From JBAXBF01 sp034429745 (GTDB lineage Bacteria; Chloroflexota; Anaerolineae; Anaerolineales; DRKV01), in assembly GCA_034429745.1 (NCBI GenBank), contig DAOUFY010000109.1, forward strand, positions 1 to 56,292: DNA of 56,292 bases, in the 5' to 3' direction. Shown here one piece after another: positions 8,068-16,857 of the stretch. Within the stretch, counting starts at the first letter, position 1. The number at the start of each line of letters is the position of its first letter. Below the pieces are notes generated by a model that was not told the origin of the DNA, did not search any database, and saw nothing but the letters and a program-made list of their open reading frames with translations. Position numbers and translations under genes: made by a program.

Positions 8068-10800
8068 TCACTCAGCAATGAGTATTACTTGAACACCATC
8101 TTCAATTGTGAAGAGCAACTGAGCTTCGTTATCTTCAAAGGCAAGCTCAGGCTGTTTCAGTCTCGCTGATACGCGTTTTACTTTCAATAATGCCTTCAAC
8201 AAAAATTGGTATTTTTCCAATGTGAATAACTCATCTGGCTTTGTTAAAAGAAAAACTGTCTCTTTATAGGTCTTCTTAGAAGTTGTTTCCCCTTTTTCTA
8301 GCGCTTTTTTGCCGATCTCTTCAAAATGAAGAATTAAATCAAGCTCTTTGTTCAACTCTTCATCTTCCAAGTCTGACTCCAGTGTGGGGAAAGAAGAAAG
8401 GTGGACGGAGATTGGCGCGTCAGGATCATAAACGCGGACAACTTTTTGATAGATTTCTTCTGCTATGAATGGTGCAAAAGGGGCAAGGATACGGCTAAGC
8501 GCTGAAAGCATGATCTGCAGGTTTTGAAGAACTTGGTGTGTCTGTTGAATTTCGGGGGCATTCCAAAAGTATTGATGCATGAGGGGCAGAAATACGTGCG
8601 TCAGCTTTTTTACCCATAGTTCGATGTGGAACGTAGCGCGATGAAAATGATAACCCTGAAGTGCTTCATGAACACCGCGCAGGGTGGTTTGCAATGTGGA
8701 AAACATCCAGCGCTCAAGGAGATTCCAGCCGCTGTTGGTCGAAGAAAATTCCATTACTGAGGAGAGGGGTTTCCAATTTTGCTCACGGCTGAAGGTAATA
8801 AAGAAGGTATATGCTTTCCATACATCTTCAAAAAAGAGCTGAGAGTGTTTAACCCATTGTTCTGTTGAGAAGGACGGGTTCTGTGCAGGGCTTTGCTGCT
8901 TAAAAATTACCCAGCGCAAGAGGTCAGCGCCGTATTGTTCAAACAGGGCAGACCATTCTTTAAATAGTTGGCGATCAGGTTCATCCTCATGGGCTGTATG
9001 ACTATCAGGCAAAGGAAGGCTTACAATGCGACGGGCAGTGGGTTGGGCATAAAGCAGCGTATTGAGGATTTGGGCGGCAGAAAGCCAAGGCACTATAGCT
9101 TCAAAAGGCTCACAAATAAGATCAGCGGTATATGAAAGCGGCTGATCTACTGAAGGGACAGCTTGATTAATCCGCTCAGTTTGGCGGTATATGGTCATCA
9201 GGAGACCGATAACGAAAGCGGGATCTATAGTGTCAGGGATTCGATGCAGCAAACGCCCTGATTGGGGATGAATAAGAATCAGTTCATCTAAAGCCGGCAA
9301 CTGCCACGGAAGGTTTTCTGCAGGGGATTGTAAAACATTAGCCAATTCTTCAAGGCTGCCAATGACAAAGGACTGCTCGTTATCATCCAACCAAATAGGC
9401 ATGGGAATTCCAAGCAAGTTGCGGCGGGATATAACCCAATCCGAATATCTTTTTAGGTATTCCTGAAACACATTCGCCGTGTTTTCTGGGTGCCAACTTA
9501 TTTGATCACATGTTTGCTGTATTTCTGTTTTGCATAAGTCAAGATTAAGCGTGCAAACTTCTTCCAAATAAGGTAAAAGCGGTGTTTGGCAATGAGGGCA
9601 GAAGGATATTTCTTGTTCTGTATTTTCTTGCCAGACTAATAATCCTCTTGCTGACAGTTCTGCGAGCAATGAGCTTTCTACATCCTTGAAGAATCTCGTG
9701 CGCCAAGGTCCTGCTTCTGAAAAAAAACTTCCGTCTCTTTGAATGGGAGAGATGAGAGGCAAATGATTCTCTTTGCTAAGTTCAAAACCGCGCCTGTCAT
9801 GCAGAGAAGTGTAGGGAACAATACCGCTGCCTTTTTGAATATCCACTTCTTTATCCAAGATGACATAATATGCAGGTTGATCGGAGGTGATATAAACAAA
9901 CAGTGGTCGGTAGCGTACATCTTTTAACTTTTTCCCTTTGAATGTATGCAGCACAGTGCACGAATCAAAAATTAATCCTCCTGCTTTTGTTAAAAGCTCC
10001 TGAAAGCCTTGTTGGGATAGAATAAATTTTTCTTTACCCCCTTCATGTTCTTTGCATTCAATTAATACATATTCTGCTTCTGGATGAACGGCTACGGCAA
10101 CATTTGCTGTTAGTTTCCAGATTTCATTGCTCCACACAAGCAGAGAGGACCCAGGTTCATCCAATAAGGGCAAGCGGATATAAGCGTTCTGGGTAGGAAC
10201 ATGACTTTTGCAGAGTTCTGCCTCTTGCCAGGAAAGAGGTGAAAGGCAATGTGGGCAATAGGGAACGACTTGCGGTTTTAGAGTTAATAAGTGGTTTTCC
10301 CACAAAAATTTCACCGTCTTCCACGCGGTATTGACAAAATCACGCATGTGAAAGACAGCAGCTTCTTGCCAAGGTATCCAAAACCCGCAGCGTTCAAAGA
10401 GTTTCTCCCACTCGAAGAGGTAATCAAAAGCCGTTTTTCGGGCGATATCTATAAAGCGCTGAAGCTGGAGGTTTTCTCCAAATTGGTTCAGTGAGGCTTC
10501 AACTTTCCGCTTAGCGGCAAGCTGCAGGTGTGGGCTAATGGTGTTCCAGCCATAAATCCGTTTTACTTGCCAACCGCATAAGGTTTGATAGCGAGATAGG
10601 GCATCTTTAATTGTCCATGCTATTAATGCTTGGGCGTTGGGCTTATGATCAGCCAGATAAGGTTGTTCAAGAATGAGAAACTCGGGTTGAATTGAATAGG
10701 GATCAATGGCTCTTTCAGACAGCTTATGCTCTCTCCAAAATTTGGATATGTTCTCTTCAATCTTTATCCAATTCGGTTGGGCCGCAGCTGCAGTGGACAT
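8068..10800 (-). CDS. Catalytically dead isoleucyl-tRNA synthetase paralogue
   Basis: A 910-residue protein aligning end to end with IleRS: Rossmann core, CP1 insertion with two CPHC knuckles (about 182 and 399), the WVISRR...GIPMPIW segment (about 454), anticodon-binding helical domain (APFAPFIAEEIYQKV) and the long C-terminal tail. Every catalytic signature is gone. HIGH is replaced by PNAQ (54-57), GWDTHGLP by GWNTISPH (84-91), and no KMSKS precedes YGADLLRW (about 621). The editing-site WTTTPW is WSNEIW, and the conserved Arg-rich anticodon-domain helix is lost. Reading frame, fold-forming residues and a good ribosome site (GGGAG before ATG 10800) are kept, so it is a maintained gene, not a pseudogene. 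It is last in the coaE-cdaA-cdaR-der operon, 15 bases after der. Function unknown; it cannot charge tRNA by the class I mechanism but might bind tRNA, bind a partner, or regulate. Confidence 0.85.
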   Translation of the reverse strand: MSTAAAAQPNWIKIEENISKFWREHKLSERAIDPYSIQPEFLILEQPYLADHKPNAQALIAWTIKDALSRYQTLCGWQVKRIYGWNTISPHLQLAAKRKVEASLNQFGENLQLQRFIDIARKTAFDYLFEWEKLFERCGFWIPWQEAAVFHMRDFVNTAWKTVKFLWENHLLTLKPQVVPYCPHCLSPLSWQEAELCKSHVPTQNAYIRLPLLDEPGSSLLVWSNEIWKLTANVAVAVHPEAEYVLIECKEHEGGKEKFILSQQGFQELLTKAGGLIFDSCTVLHTFKGKKLKDVRYRPLFVYITSDQPAYYVILDKEVDIQKGSGIVPYTSLHDRRGFELSKENHLPLISPIQRDGSFFSEAGPWRTRFFKDVESSLLAELSARGLLVWQENTEQEISFCPHCQTPLLPYLEEVCTLNLDLCKTEIQQTCDQISWHPENTANVFQEYLKRYSDWVISRRNLLGIPMPIWLDDNEQSFVIGSLEELANVLQSPAENLPWQLPALDELILIHPQSGRLLHRIPDTIDPAFVIGLLMTIYRQTERINQAVPSVDQPLSYTADLICEPFEAIVPWLSAAQILNTLLYAQPTARRIVSLPLPDSHTAHEDEPDRQLFKEWSALFEQYGADLLRWVIFKQQSPAQNPSFSTEQWVKHSQLFFEDVWKAYTFFITFSREQNWKPLSSVMEFSSTNSGWNLLERWMFSTLQTTLRGVHEALQGYHFHRATFHIELWVKKLTHVFLPLMHQYFWNAPEIQQTHQVLQNLQIMLSALSRILAPFAPFIAEEIYQKVVRVYDPDAPISVHLSSFPTLESDLEDEELNKELDLILHFEEIGKKALEKGETTSKKTYKETVFLLTKPDELFTLEKYQFLLKALLKVKRVSARLKQPELAFEDNEAQLLFTIEDGVQVILIAE

Positions 10801-10815
10801 GGATCTCCCAAGTAC

Positions 10816-12219
10816 TCAATTTTTTCTTGGTTTTAATACGAAACGAATTGGGGTACCTAGAAAAGGATGATAAGCACGAAAGCGATTTTCAAGGTAGCGC
10901 AAGTAAGTGAAATGTGCTAATTTGGGGTTGTTGACGTAAATCATGAATGTTGGGGGATCACTGCGAACTTGGGTGCCATAGTAGATTTTTAATGGCTTGC
11001 CGCTGCCAGCGGGGGCAGGATGAAGATCTTGAGCTTCTTGCAGAATCCGGTTGATTTGAGAAGTGGAAAGCCGCACCATGCGTTCTTCCTGTACCCGCAA
11101 GGCTAAAGGCAGCACTTGATTGACTCGCTGTCCGTTTTTGGCGGAAATGAAGAGAATGGGAACATAATCCATAAATTTTAATTCATTGCGAATGATACGG
11201 GTAAATTGTTGCATTGTTGTGCTGTCTTTTGGTATAGCATCCCATTTATTAACAAGGACAACGGCGCTTTTCCATGCATCCTGGATGTAGCCGGCAATAT
11301 GTGTATCTTGAGCTGTAATTCCATTGATAGCGTCCAAGACGAGCAAAGAGACATCTGCGCGTTCAATGGCTTGCATAGAACGCAGTACGGAGAATTGTTC
11401 TACCCCGCGCTGAATACGACCGCGGCGACGGATTCCAGCTGTATCAATTAAAGTTATAGGAATGCCGTTGTAACTAAGCGGTGTGTCTATTGCATCGCGT
11501 GTAGTGCCTGCAATGGGACTGACAATGGCTCGTTCTTCGCCTAATAGGGCATTAAGCAAGGTTGACTTGCCGCTGTTGGGCTTTCCCACAATTGCAATCT
11601 TGACCGCATCTTCCTCTCCTAACGGAGGAATGCGGTCTGCGAGCTGATTGCTTTTTAAGGTGGCAACCAAATCGTCCAGCAAGTCGCCGGTGCCAATTCC
11701 ATGCAGGGCAGAAACAGAATATGGTTCCCCCAACCCAAGCTCATAAAATTGATAGACGGAATCTTCTAAGAGTTGATGATCGCATTTGTTAACGACTAGC
11801 AGAATAGGGGGATATCTCATCACTTCCCCCGTGGAAGATGGTTTGTCATCTTGCAAACGCCGTAAGATATTGGCTACTTCAATATCTGCTGGTACAAGCC
11901 CGCTTATTCCATCTACGATAAAAAGAACGGCATCCGCTTCTCGAATGGCTATTTCCGCCTGTAGGCGAATATCTTCAATAAAATCGGCGGAACCAATGGA
12001 AAGAGGTTGTTTTCCTTTGCTGTCGGGTGTAGGGTCAATGCCGCCAGTATCTACAATATAAAAGGAGAAGCCGTTCCACTCGGTTTCAGCAAAAAGACGG
12101 TCGCGGGTTGTGCCGGGAGTGTCATCCACTACAGCTTTGCGTTCACCGGCTAGACGATTAAACAAGGTGCTTTTGCCTACATTTGGTCTTCCGACCAAAG
12201 CGACAATAGGTTTGCTCAT
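10816..12219 (-). CDS. der: Ribosome biogenesis GTPase Der (EngA)
   Basis: Double-GTPase factor for 50S assembly. G domain 1 has GRPNVGKSTLFNRL and DTGGID with NKCD; G domain 2 has GKPNSGKSTLLNALLGEER, DTAGIRRRGR and NKWD. A C-terminal KH-like domain follows (about 375-467: GKPLKIYYGTQVRSDPPTF). An insertion in G1 (about 68-80) and another near residue 120 make it slightly longer than usual. The ATG overlaps the cdaR stop by 4 bases (ATGA), so translation is coupled. Confidence 0.96.
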   Translation of the reverse strand: MSKPIVALVGRPNVGKSTLFNRLAGERKAVVDDTPGTTRDRLFAETEWNGFSFYIVDTGGIDPTPDSKGKQPLSIGSADFIEDIRLQAEIAIREADAVLFIVDGISGLVPADIEVANILRRLQDDKPSSTGEVMRYPPILLVVNKCDHQLLEDSVYQFYELGLGEPYSVSALHGIGTGDLLDDLVATLKSNQLADRIPPLGEEDAVKIAIVGKPNSGKSTLLNALLGEERAIVSPIAGTTRDAIDTPLSYNGIPITLIDTAGIRRRGRIQRGVEQFSVLRSMQAIERADVSLLVLDAINGITAQDTHIAGYIQDAWKSAVVLVNKWDAIPKDSTTMQQFTRIIRNELKFMDYVPILFISAKNGQRVNQVLPLALRVQEERMVRLSTSQINRILQEAQDLHPAPAGSGKPLKIYYGTQVRSDPPTFMIYVNNPKLAHFTYLRYLENRFRAYHPFLGTPIRFVLKPRKN

Positions 12220-13562
12220 GGTGCCCCCAATTTTGGCAATAAAGGTATAGTAGGTGTAGGAGTAGCTTTTTTAGTTGGAGCACTTGTTTGCTGGCTTTCG
12301 GGCGATGTAGTTGCGGTGGGTTGAGTATTCCTAGGTATGTTCAGTGGTGGTTGAATGACAATATCCAGCGTTGGTGGCGATATGGAGAGCATACGCACAT
12401 CACTAGGCAAAATATCTACTTGGGGTGTAACTTGATGTTTTCCTATGCCCAAGTCGGTTAAATCAATCAATACGCGCACATCTTTACCCTGCAAGTTGCT
12501 CAGCACTGGCAGCGGCCCGGCTAGGAATACATCAACTGTATCTACAGGGAGAGCTACGGTATATTGTGGATTAAGCCCAATCACTTCAACCGGCAGTTTG
12601 AAAGCTAAGCTGCTTTCAATGGCTGAAAGCCGTACCCTTACCCGTACAGTTTGATCTCCAACAACAGAAACGCCTGCTGGCAATTGAAGGGTAAGCCGCG
12701 TATCAATATCTTTGTTGGCTTTGTTTAGGTTTAGTGGTTCAGTTTCAACATAACCCGGCATCTTATCCAAAATAGCAGGATCGTCAGAAAACAGCAATAC
12801 CTTAAGTGGATAAACGAGAATATCTTCCAGGCGATAACCTTCTGCTAGAGTGCCGGTGGTGATCACTCGTACCACTTTGCTGCGATACCCCTTAAGCAAG
12901 TTGATGGGCTGCCGAAACATTACTGTTTTGGGAGAAATATCTACCCCACTGACCGGAGAGCCAGTGGCATCAATTGCTTGAAGAGGGACTTCTTCTTCGA
13001 TAAGTTCTTCTTTGCCGTTGATATCAGCGGTTGCTTTTAGCTCAGCAATTTTTTTCACAAGAGATTCTGGACCAGTTACTTTAGCTTCTTTGGTCATCAA
13101 TTCGGCTTGGCCGGCTTCAAAACCTAATGCTGGCTTACCGATTACATACAACTGGATGGGCATTACTTGCTCCACAATTCTCTCAATTTCCAAACTAATT
13201 TCAGCAGGTTCTACGCGGATGAGCCGCGCCGGGCGGATCTCATAAAACACTTGGACAGGGATAGAATGCTTTCCACTATTTAGCCCCTTAAGGGATATTT
13301 TGGCTGTTAATGGAGAGATGCGCCGCTCGATCATCGAAATCCTTGAGGAAGGAGCATAAAGGGTAACGTTTACTTGGTTAGGAATTTGTCCTATGATGGT
13401 TGTGTTGGGTTCTTTGTCGTTGACTTCCAAAGGCACAGAACGAAAGACTACTTCTTGGTTGGGGTCGGATTCTGTGGTGGCTGAAACCCATACAACAACA
13501 GCTAGCAAGAAAGCTAGCAGCAAGGTCTGCAAATTTTTGTAAATCCAGAGAATAGCTTGCAT
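12216..13562 (-). CDS. cdaR: YbbR-domain protein, CdaA regulator CdaR
   Basis: 448 residues: one N-terminal membrane segment (LLLAFLLAVVVWVSATTE), then a series of extracytoplasmic YbbR repeats recognisable from recurring patterns such as VPLEV/VPVQVF, PxxVxxxGP and IDLTDL, then a Pro/Thr/Ser tail. In Firmicutes, YbbR/CdaR proteins bind CdaA at the membrane and modulate c-di-AMP synthesis. Here the gene directly follows cdaA (the ATG shares one base with the cdaA stop), the conserved arrangement, so the assignment is firm although the direction of regulation cannot be read. Confidence 0.88.
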   Translation of the reverse strand: MQAILWIYKNLQTLLLAFLLAVVVWVSATTESDPNQEVVFRSVPLEVNDKEPNTTIIGQIPNQVNVTLYAPSSRISMIERRISPLTAKISLKGLNSGKHSIPVQVFYEIRPARLIRVEPAEISLEIERIVEQVMPIQLYVIGKPALGFEAGQAELMTKEAKVTGPESLVKKIAELKATADINGKEELIEEEVPLQAIDATGSPVSGVDISPKTVMFRQPINLLKGYRSKVVRVITTGTLAEGYRLEDILVYPLKVLLFSDDPAILDKMPGYVETEPLNLNKANKDIDTRLTLQLPAGVSVVGDQTVRVRVRLSAIESSLAFKLPVEVIGLNPQYTVALPVDTVDVFLAGPLPVLSNLQGKDVRVLIDLTDLGIGKHQVTPQVDILPSDVRMLSISPPTLDIVIQPPLNIPRNTQPTATTSPESQQTSAPTKKATPTPTIPLLPKLGAP

Positions 13563-14452
13563 TATGGTTTATTCCATGTTGCTTCTTGAGAACTAGAAAA
13601 TAATCGACGCGCAACCCGAATGATGAAATTTTCACTTTCTTCGGTAACAAAAAAGGCGCGTAAGATGTTTTCCAAACGGGCAGGATCAAGATTGCGGATC
13701 ATTTTTCCGTTTTGGGCAAGCGAGATAGATCCCGTTTCTTCTGAAACGACAATTGCCGTTGCATCGCTAGCTTCTGACGTACCCAACGCAGCACGGTGAC
13801 GCAGTCCCATTCGGTGTTCGGGTGAATTATCTAATGCTCCGCTTGAGGATAACGGCATAACACAGGCCGCTGCTACTAGCACATTTGATTGAATGATCGC
13901 AGCACCATCATGAAGAGGTGTATTGGGGTAAAACACTTGCAGTATGAGTTCTGGTGTTACTATGGCATTCAGCAGCACACCGGTTTTGATATATTCATCA
14001 AGATTATCAGATCGTTGAATGATAATGAGCGCACCGTGTTTGCGCAGCGACAATCGTTGTACTGCAGTAACGATGTTATTTATGGATTTCATGGTAATTG
14101 AGCTGCCTTTGAGAGAGGCGGTGGTCATAAATTGCCCGGCGCGTCCCAATCGCTCTAGGGCTCTGCGGATTTCGGGAGAAAAGATGACGGGAATAGCAAG
14201 AAGCAAGGCAGGGAAAGTTGTCCGTACAAGCCAAGAAAATGCCGGCAGGATTTGCAGGCTGTTAAGCAAGCCAATCAAAGCTATGAGAATCAATACACCG
14301 CGCAAGAGTGCGGCGGCTTGAGAAGATCGAATGGTTATCAGAATAAAGAAGAAGATCAAGGTAACCAAACCGATATCCAGCACGCTTTGAGCGTCTAGCC
14401 GCTGGAAAATAAACATTAATTCGCTAAACCAACTTGCAAATATACTTAACAC
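13562..14452 (-). CDS. cdaA: Membrane diadenylate cyclase CdaA (DisA_N domain)
   Basis: Condenses two ATP into cyclic di-AMP. Three N-terminal membrane helices (about 20-105) precede the DAC domain. The active-site motifs are intact: DGA in NTPLHDGAAII and RHR in MGLRHRAALG, together with the SEETGSIS segment. 296 residues is close to B. subtilis CdaA (273). It lies between coaE (7-base gap) and cdaR. The usual Firmicute partner glmM is not adjacent; der and the IleRS-like gene replace it in this operon. Confidence 0.95.
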   Translation of the reverse strand: MLSIFASWFSELMFIFQRLDAQSVLDIGLVTLIFFFILITIRSSQAAALLRGVLILIALIGLLNSLQILPAFSWLVRTTFPALLLAIPVIFSPEIRRALERLGRAGQFMTTASLKGSSITMKSINNIVTAVQRLSLRKHGALIIIQRSDNLDEYIKTGVLLNAIVTPELILQVFYPNTPLHDGAAIIQSNVLVAAACVMPLSSSGALDNSPEHRMGLRHRAALGTSEASDATAIVVSEETGSISLAQNGKMIRNLDPARLENILRAFFVTEESENFIIRVARRLFSSSQEATWNKP

Positions 14453-14459
14453 ACGGCAC

Positions 14460-15593
14460 CTAAAAATATTTTGCTAACAGCATGCAATCTTTTTGTTGAA
14501 AAGATAAAGCTGTTTCCTGCCAGCTTTTGGTTGGCAAAGATTGCACTTCAACGAATGAATACCCTAACGATTCCCATATCCTTTGAAATTGAATTTCCCA
14601 ATGATAAGATGGAACGAACCACAGTGCACCTTCGCAGTTTACCTTTCGGGATTCACTTTCTATGTGTTCCGCCAGTAAATAAAGAGCACGATCAGCCTCA
14701 GGTGCAGGAGATAGCCATACTTCATCTGCGCATGCGATGAAATTTTCTATTTGCCATCCAACAACAGTTACTATTCTATCATTGATGCGTAAGCAAAAAA
14801 AGGGCTTTATACAAAGCATCTCTTGCAGGGTTGCTTTGCTTTTCGTATTGTCATTTCCTGCAACTGCTTGAGGGTATTTTGTCAGCCAATCCATGAGCTC
14901 ATCAACTTGAATGGGTTGAATTTGTTCGATCTCCGCTAAATGGCTGCCATTAAAGGGAAGAGATTTCTTCAAATACGGGCTAATACGAAAATGAGAAGGA
15001 ATTTGATTCCAAGCCTCAATGACAGCCTGACAGCTTTCCATAATAGAGCCATCGTTTTGAATAATTACATTGGCGCGGGCAATTTTTTCCTCTTGTGAAG
15101 GTTGAGCATTGAGGCGCAGTTCTGCTTCTGCAGCTGATAATGCCCGGGCGGTCATCAAGCGCGATCGGCGCGTTTCATTGGAAGCATAGACTACCCAAAG
15201 TGAATGGCAATACTCGGTGAGTCCGCTTTCAATGAGTTTTATGGCTTCAATGATCACGAGTTGGCGCGGCGTTTGCTTGATGATCTGTTCGATGGTATGG
15301 CAAACAAAAGGGTGGATAATAGCTTCAAGATCATTTAGAGCATTGGGGTTTGCAAAGACAACTTGCCCTAACGCCTTGCGGTTAATGTTCTCTTGCTCGT
15401 CTAAGATATCTTTTCCAAACCGTTCAATCACACGCTGATAAGTAGGTGTGCCTTTAAGCAAAGCACGATGAGCTAAACGATCGGCATCAATTCCATATCC
15501 CCCAAGCCTTTCCAGTATTTTTCGCACCACACTTTTGCCACTGGCAATATTTCCTGTTAACCCAATGATATATTTGCCAGCCCAGTTATTCAT
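14460..15593 (-). CDS. coaE: Dephospho-CoA kinase fused to a C-terminal GNAT-like domain
   Basis: Residues 1-~195 are dephospho-CoA kinase, the last CoA biosynthesis step: the P-loop reads GLTGNIASGKS, then DADRLAH, and a lid region with RLNAQPSQEEKIARA. The usual protein stops near 200 residues. Here ~180 more residues follow, with a mixed alpha/beta pattern (CLRINDRIVTVVGWQIE, ... RALYLLAEHIESESRK ... IWESLGYSFVEV) that resembles an N-acetyltransferase (GNAT) fold. That domain call is by pattern only. It is first in the operon coaE-cdaA-cdaR-der-ileS-like. The second half has an unbroken reading frame and its stop lies 7 bases before cdaA. Confidence 0.85.
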   Translation of the reverse strand: MNNWAGKYIIGLTGNIASGKSVVRKILERLGGYGIDADRLAHRALLKGTPTYQRVIERFGKDILDEQENINRKALGQVVFANPNALNDLEAIIHPFVCHTIEQIIKQTPRQLVIIEAIKLIESGLTEYCHSLWVVYASNETRRSRLMTARALSAAEAELRLNAQPSQEEKIARANVIIQNDGSIMESCQAVIEAWNQIPSHFRISPYLKKSLPFNGSHLAEIEQIQPIQVDELMDWLTKYPQAVAGNDNTKSKATLQEMLCIKPFFCLRINDRIVTVVGWQIENFIACADEVWLSPAPEADRALYLLAEHIESESRKVNCEGALWFVPSYHWEIQFQRIWESLGYSFVEVQSLPTKSWQETALSFQQKDCMLLAKYF

Positions 15594-15655
15594 ACTTCAA
15601 ACCTTTTTTCAACCTGTACCGCCTTTTATTTATTGTACCTTATTTTTGGTGTTAA

Positions 15656-15664
15656 TGGTAAAAT
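15656..15664 (+). promoter_or_regulatory. Extended -10 element before the CDP-alcohol phosphatidyltransferase gene
   Basis: TGGTAAAAT, 61 bases before the ATG at 15726. The same nonamer occurs before the PAS-GGDEF gene and the Smr gene. Confidence 0.4.
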
Positions 15665-15725
15665 GAAGAAAGGATAATGAATTATTGTGAAGCAAATAAA
15701 CAATGAAAGCCATAAAGTATAAACC

Positions 15726-16361
15726 ATGAATAATAAGAATAGTTGGATATTTACGGATCAAATGCGCCTGCTTTTTAAGGGAGTGATTGAGCCAATCGCT
15801 GGCTTTTTTAACTCGTTGGGTATTTCTCCTAATGCAATGACAGTTATTGGGTTGTGTGGAGGTATTGGGGGCGCAGTTTTAATTGCCCTTGGTTGGGTAA
15901 CCTGGGGTGGGATTGTCATTCTCATCACAGCACCCTTAGATGCCTTGGATGGCACAATGGCGCGTTTAAAAGGCGAAAAACGGACAGATTCCCCTCCTAG
16001 TTTTGGGGCGTTTTTTGATTCCGTGATCGATCGTTACACGGAATTTTTTCTATTTGGTGGCTTATTAATATATTTTATTAACAGTGGAAATTTGGGCGGA
16101 GTGGCGCTGGCTTATATCGCTGCAGGCGGCTCATTTATGGTGTCTTATACAAGGGCGCGGGCTCAATCGCTTGGTGTTGAAACAAAAGTAGGCATTTTAT
16201 CACGCCTTGAACGTTACATTGTCCTCATCCCGTGCCTGGTATTTAATATCCCCTTAGTTGGTTTGGTGATATTAGCTGTGTTTACAAACATCACAGCTAT
16301 TCAACGTATCGTTGATGTATATAATCAGTTGCAATCGCAAGCCGCTTCCTCCTTAAAGTAA
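15726..16361 (+). CDS. CDP-alcohol phosphatidyltransferase family protein
   Basis: Integral membrane enzyme that swaps the CMP of CDP-diacylglycerol (or a related CDP-lipid) for an alcohol headgroup. The family signature is present as DALDGTMAR ... GAFFDSVID, supplying the four metal-binding Asp residues. The spacing between AR and G is 13 residues rather than the common 8, as in some PI-phosphate-synthase-like members. About six membrane segments; 211 residues. The acceptor (inositol phosphate, glycerol phosphate or other) cannot be decided. The next gene starts one base after its stop. Confidence 0.88.
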   Translation: MNNKNSWIFTDQMRLLFKGVIEPIAGFFNSLGISPNAMTVIGLCGGIGGAVLIALGWVTWGGIVILITAPLDALDGTMARLKGEKRTDSPPSFGAFFDSVIDRYTEFFLFGGLLIYFINSGNLGGVALAYIAAGGSFMVSYTRARAQSLGVETKVGILSRLERYIVLIPCLVFNIPLVGLVILAVFTNITAIQRIVDVYNQLQSQAASSLK

Positions 16362-16362
16362 C

Positions 16363-16785
16363 ATGGGTTATGCAAATTCCACCTTAGTGATTCTGCATCC
16401 TTCCTTAGCGCTTAATTCACCGGCAATGGATGTGATCCGTACAATGTTGGCTCCTTGTGTAATAAAAAGCATGCATCAACCTTTAGCAGATGAAGAGCTG
16501 CATGCTTGCTGGAGTAATGTTCTGCTTTGTGCACCCTCGCTGAAAGGGGAGAGTGTTTTTACATGGCTGGAAACCTATTTCTCCATTGTTGAAAGTTGCT
16601 CAGCGCTAGGCTTTATTGAGTTCAGCAATAACCCTGAGGAAGATACCTGGCTGTTGGATCAGCGGTTTTGGCGATTATCAACCACATCTGTGCCATTAGC
16701 TGATCGCTTTTGCATGGATGATGTTGTTCGAGCAAAGGATTTCGCTCAGGCATTTGGAGAAGTGAGAGCACAGAAGAAAGAATAA
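16363..16785 (+). CDS. Uncharacterised 140-residue protein
   Basis: Not recognised. Its ATG lies one base after the phosphatidyltransferase stop, so it is almost certainly co-translated. No signal peptide or membrane segment. Composition is that of a soluble alpha/beta protein with several Cys and Trp (HACWSNVLLCAPSL, WLLDQRFWRLS) and a charged C-terminus. A weak AT-rich hairpin follows before the homoserine dehydrogenase gene. Confidence 0.6.
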   Translation: MGYANSTLVILHPSLALNSPAMDVIRTMLAPCVIKSMHQPLADEELHACWSNVLLCAPSLKGESVFTWLETYFSIVESCSALGFIEFSNNPEEDTWLLDQRFWRLSTTSVPLADRFCMDDVVRAKDFAQAFGEVRAQKKE

Positions 16786-16808
16786 GAAGAAAGCTCAAAT
16801 TTCTTCTT
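16784..16808 (+). terminator. AT-rich hairpin after the 140-residue gene
   Basis: AAGAAGAAA pairs with TTTCTTCTT over a 7-base loop. The stem is weak and no pure T-run follows, so this is at best a leaky terminator. Confidence 0.25.
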
Positions 16809-16857
16809 TGCAGATTGCCATCAAGCAACAAGAATACGTTGGGTTAAGGAGAATGGT

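Noticed and set aside
8068..10800. IleRS-like gene as an ordinary ileS or as a pseudogene
   Set aside because: All catalytic motifs are replaced, so it is not a normal ileS. The 910-codon frame, domain order and ribosome site are intact, so it is not a simple pseudogene.
15594..15725. c-di-AMP (ydaO-type) riboswitch near the c-di-AMP operon
   Set aside because: The intergenic region is only about 130 bases and I could not find the conserved ydaO core there.
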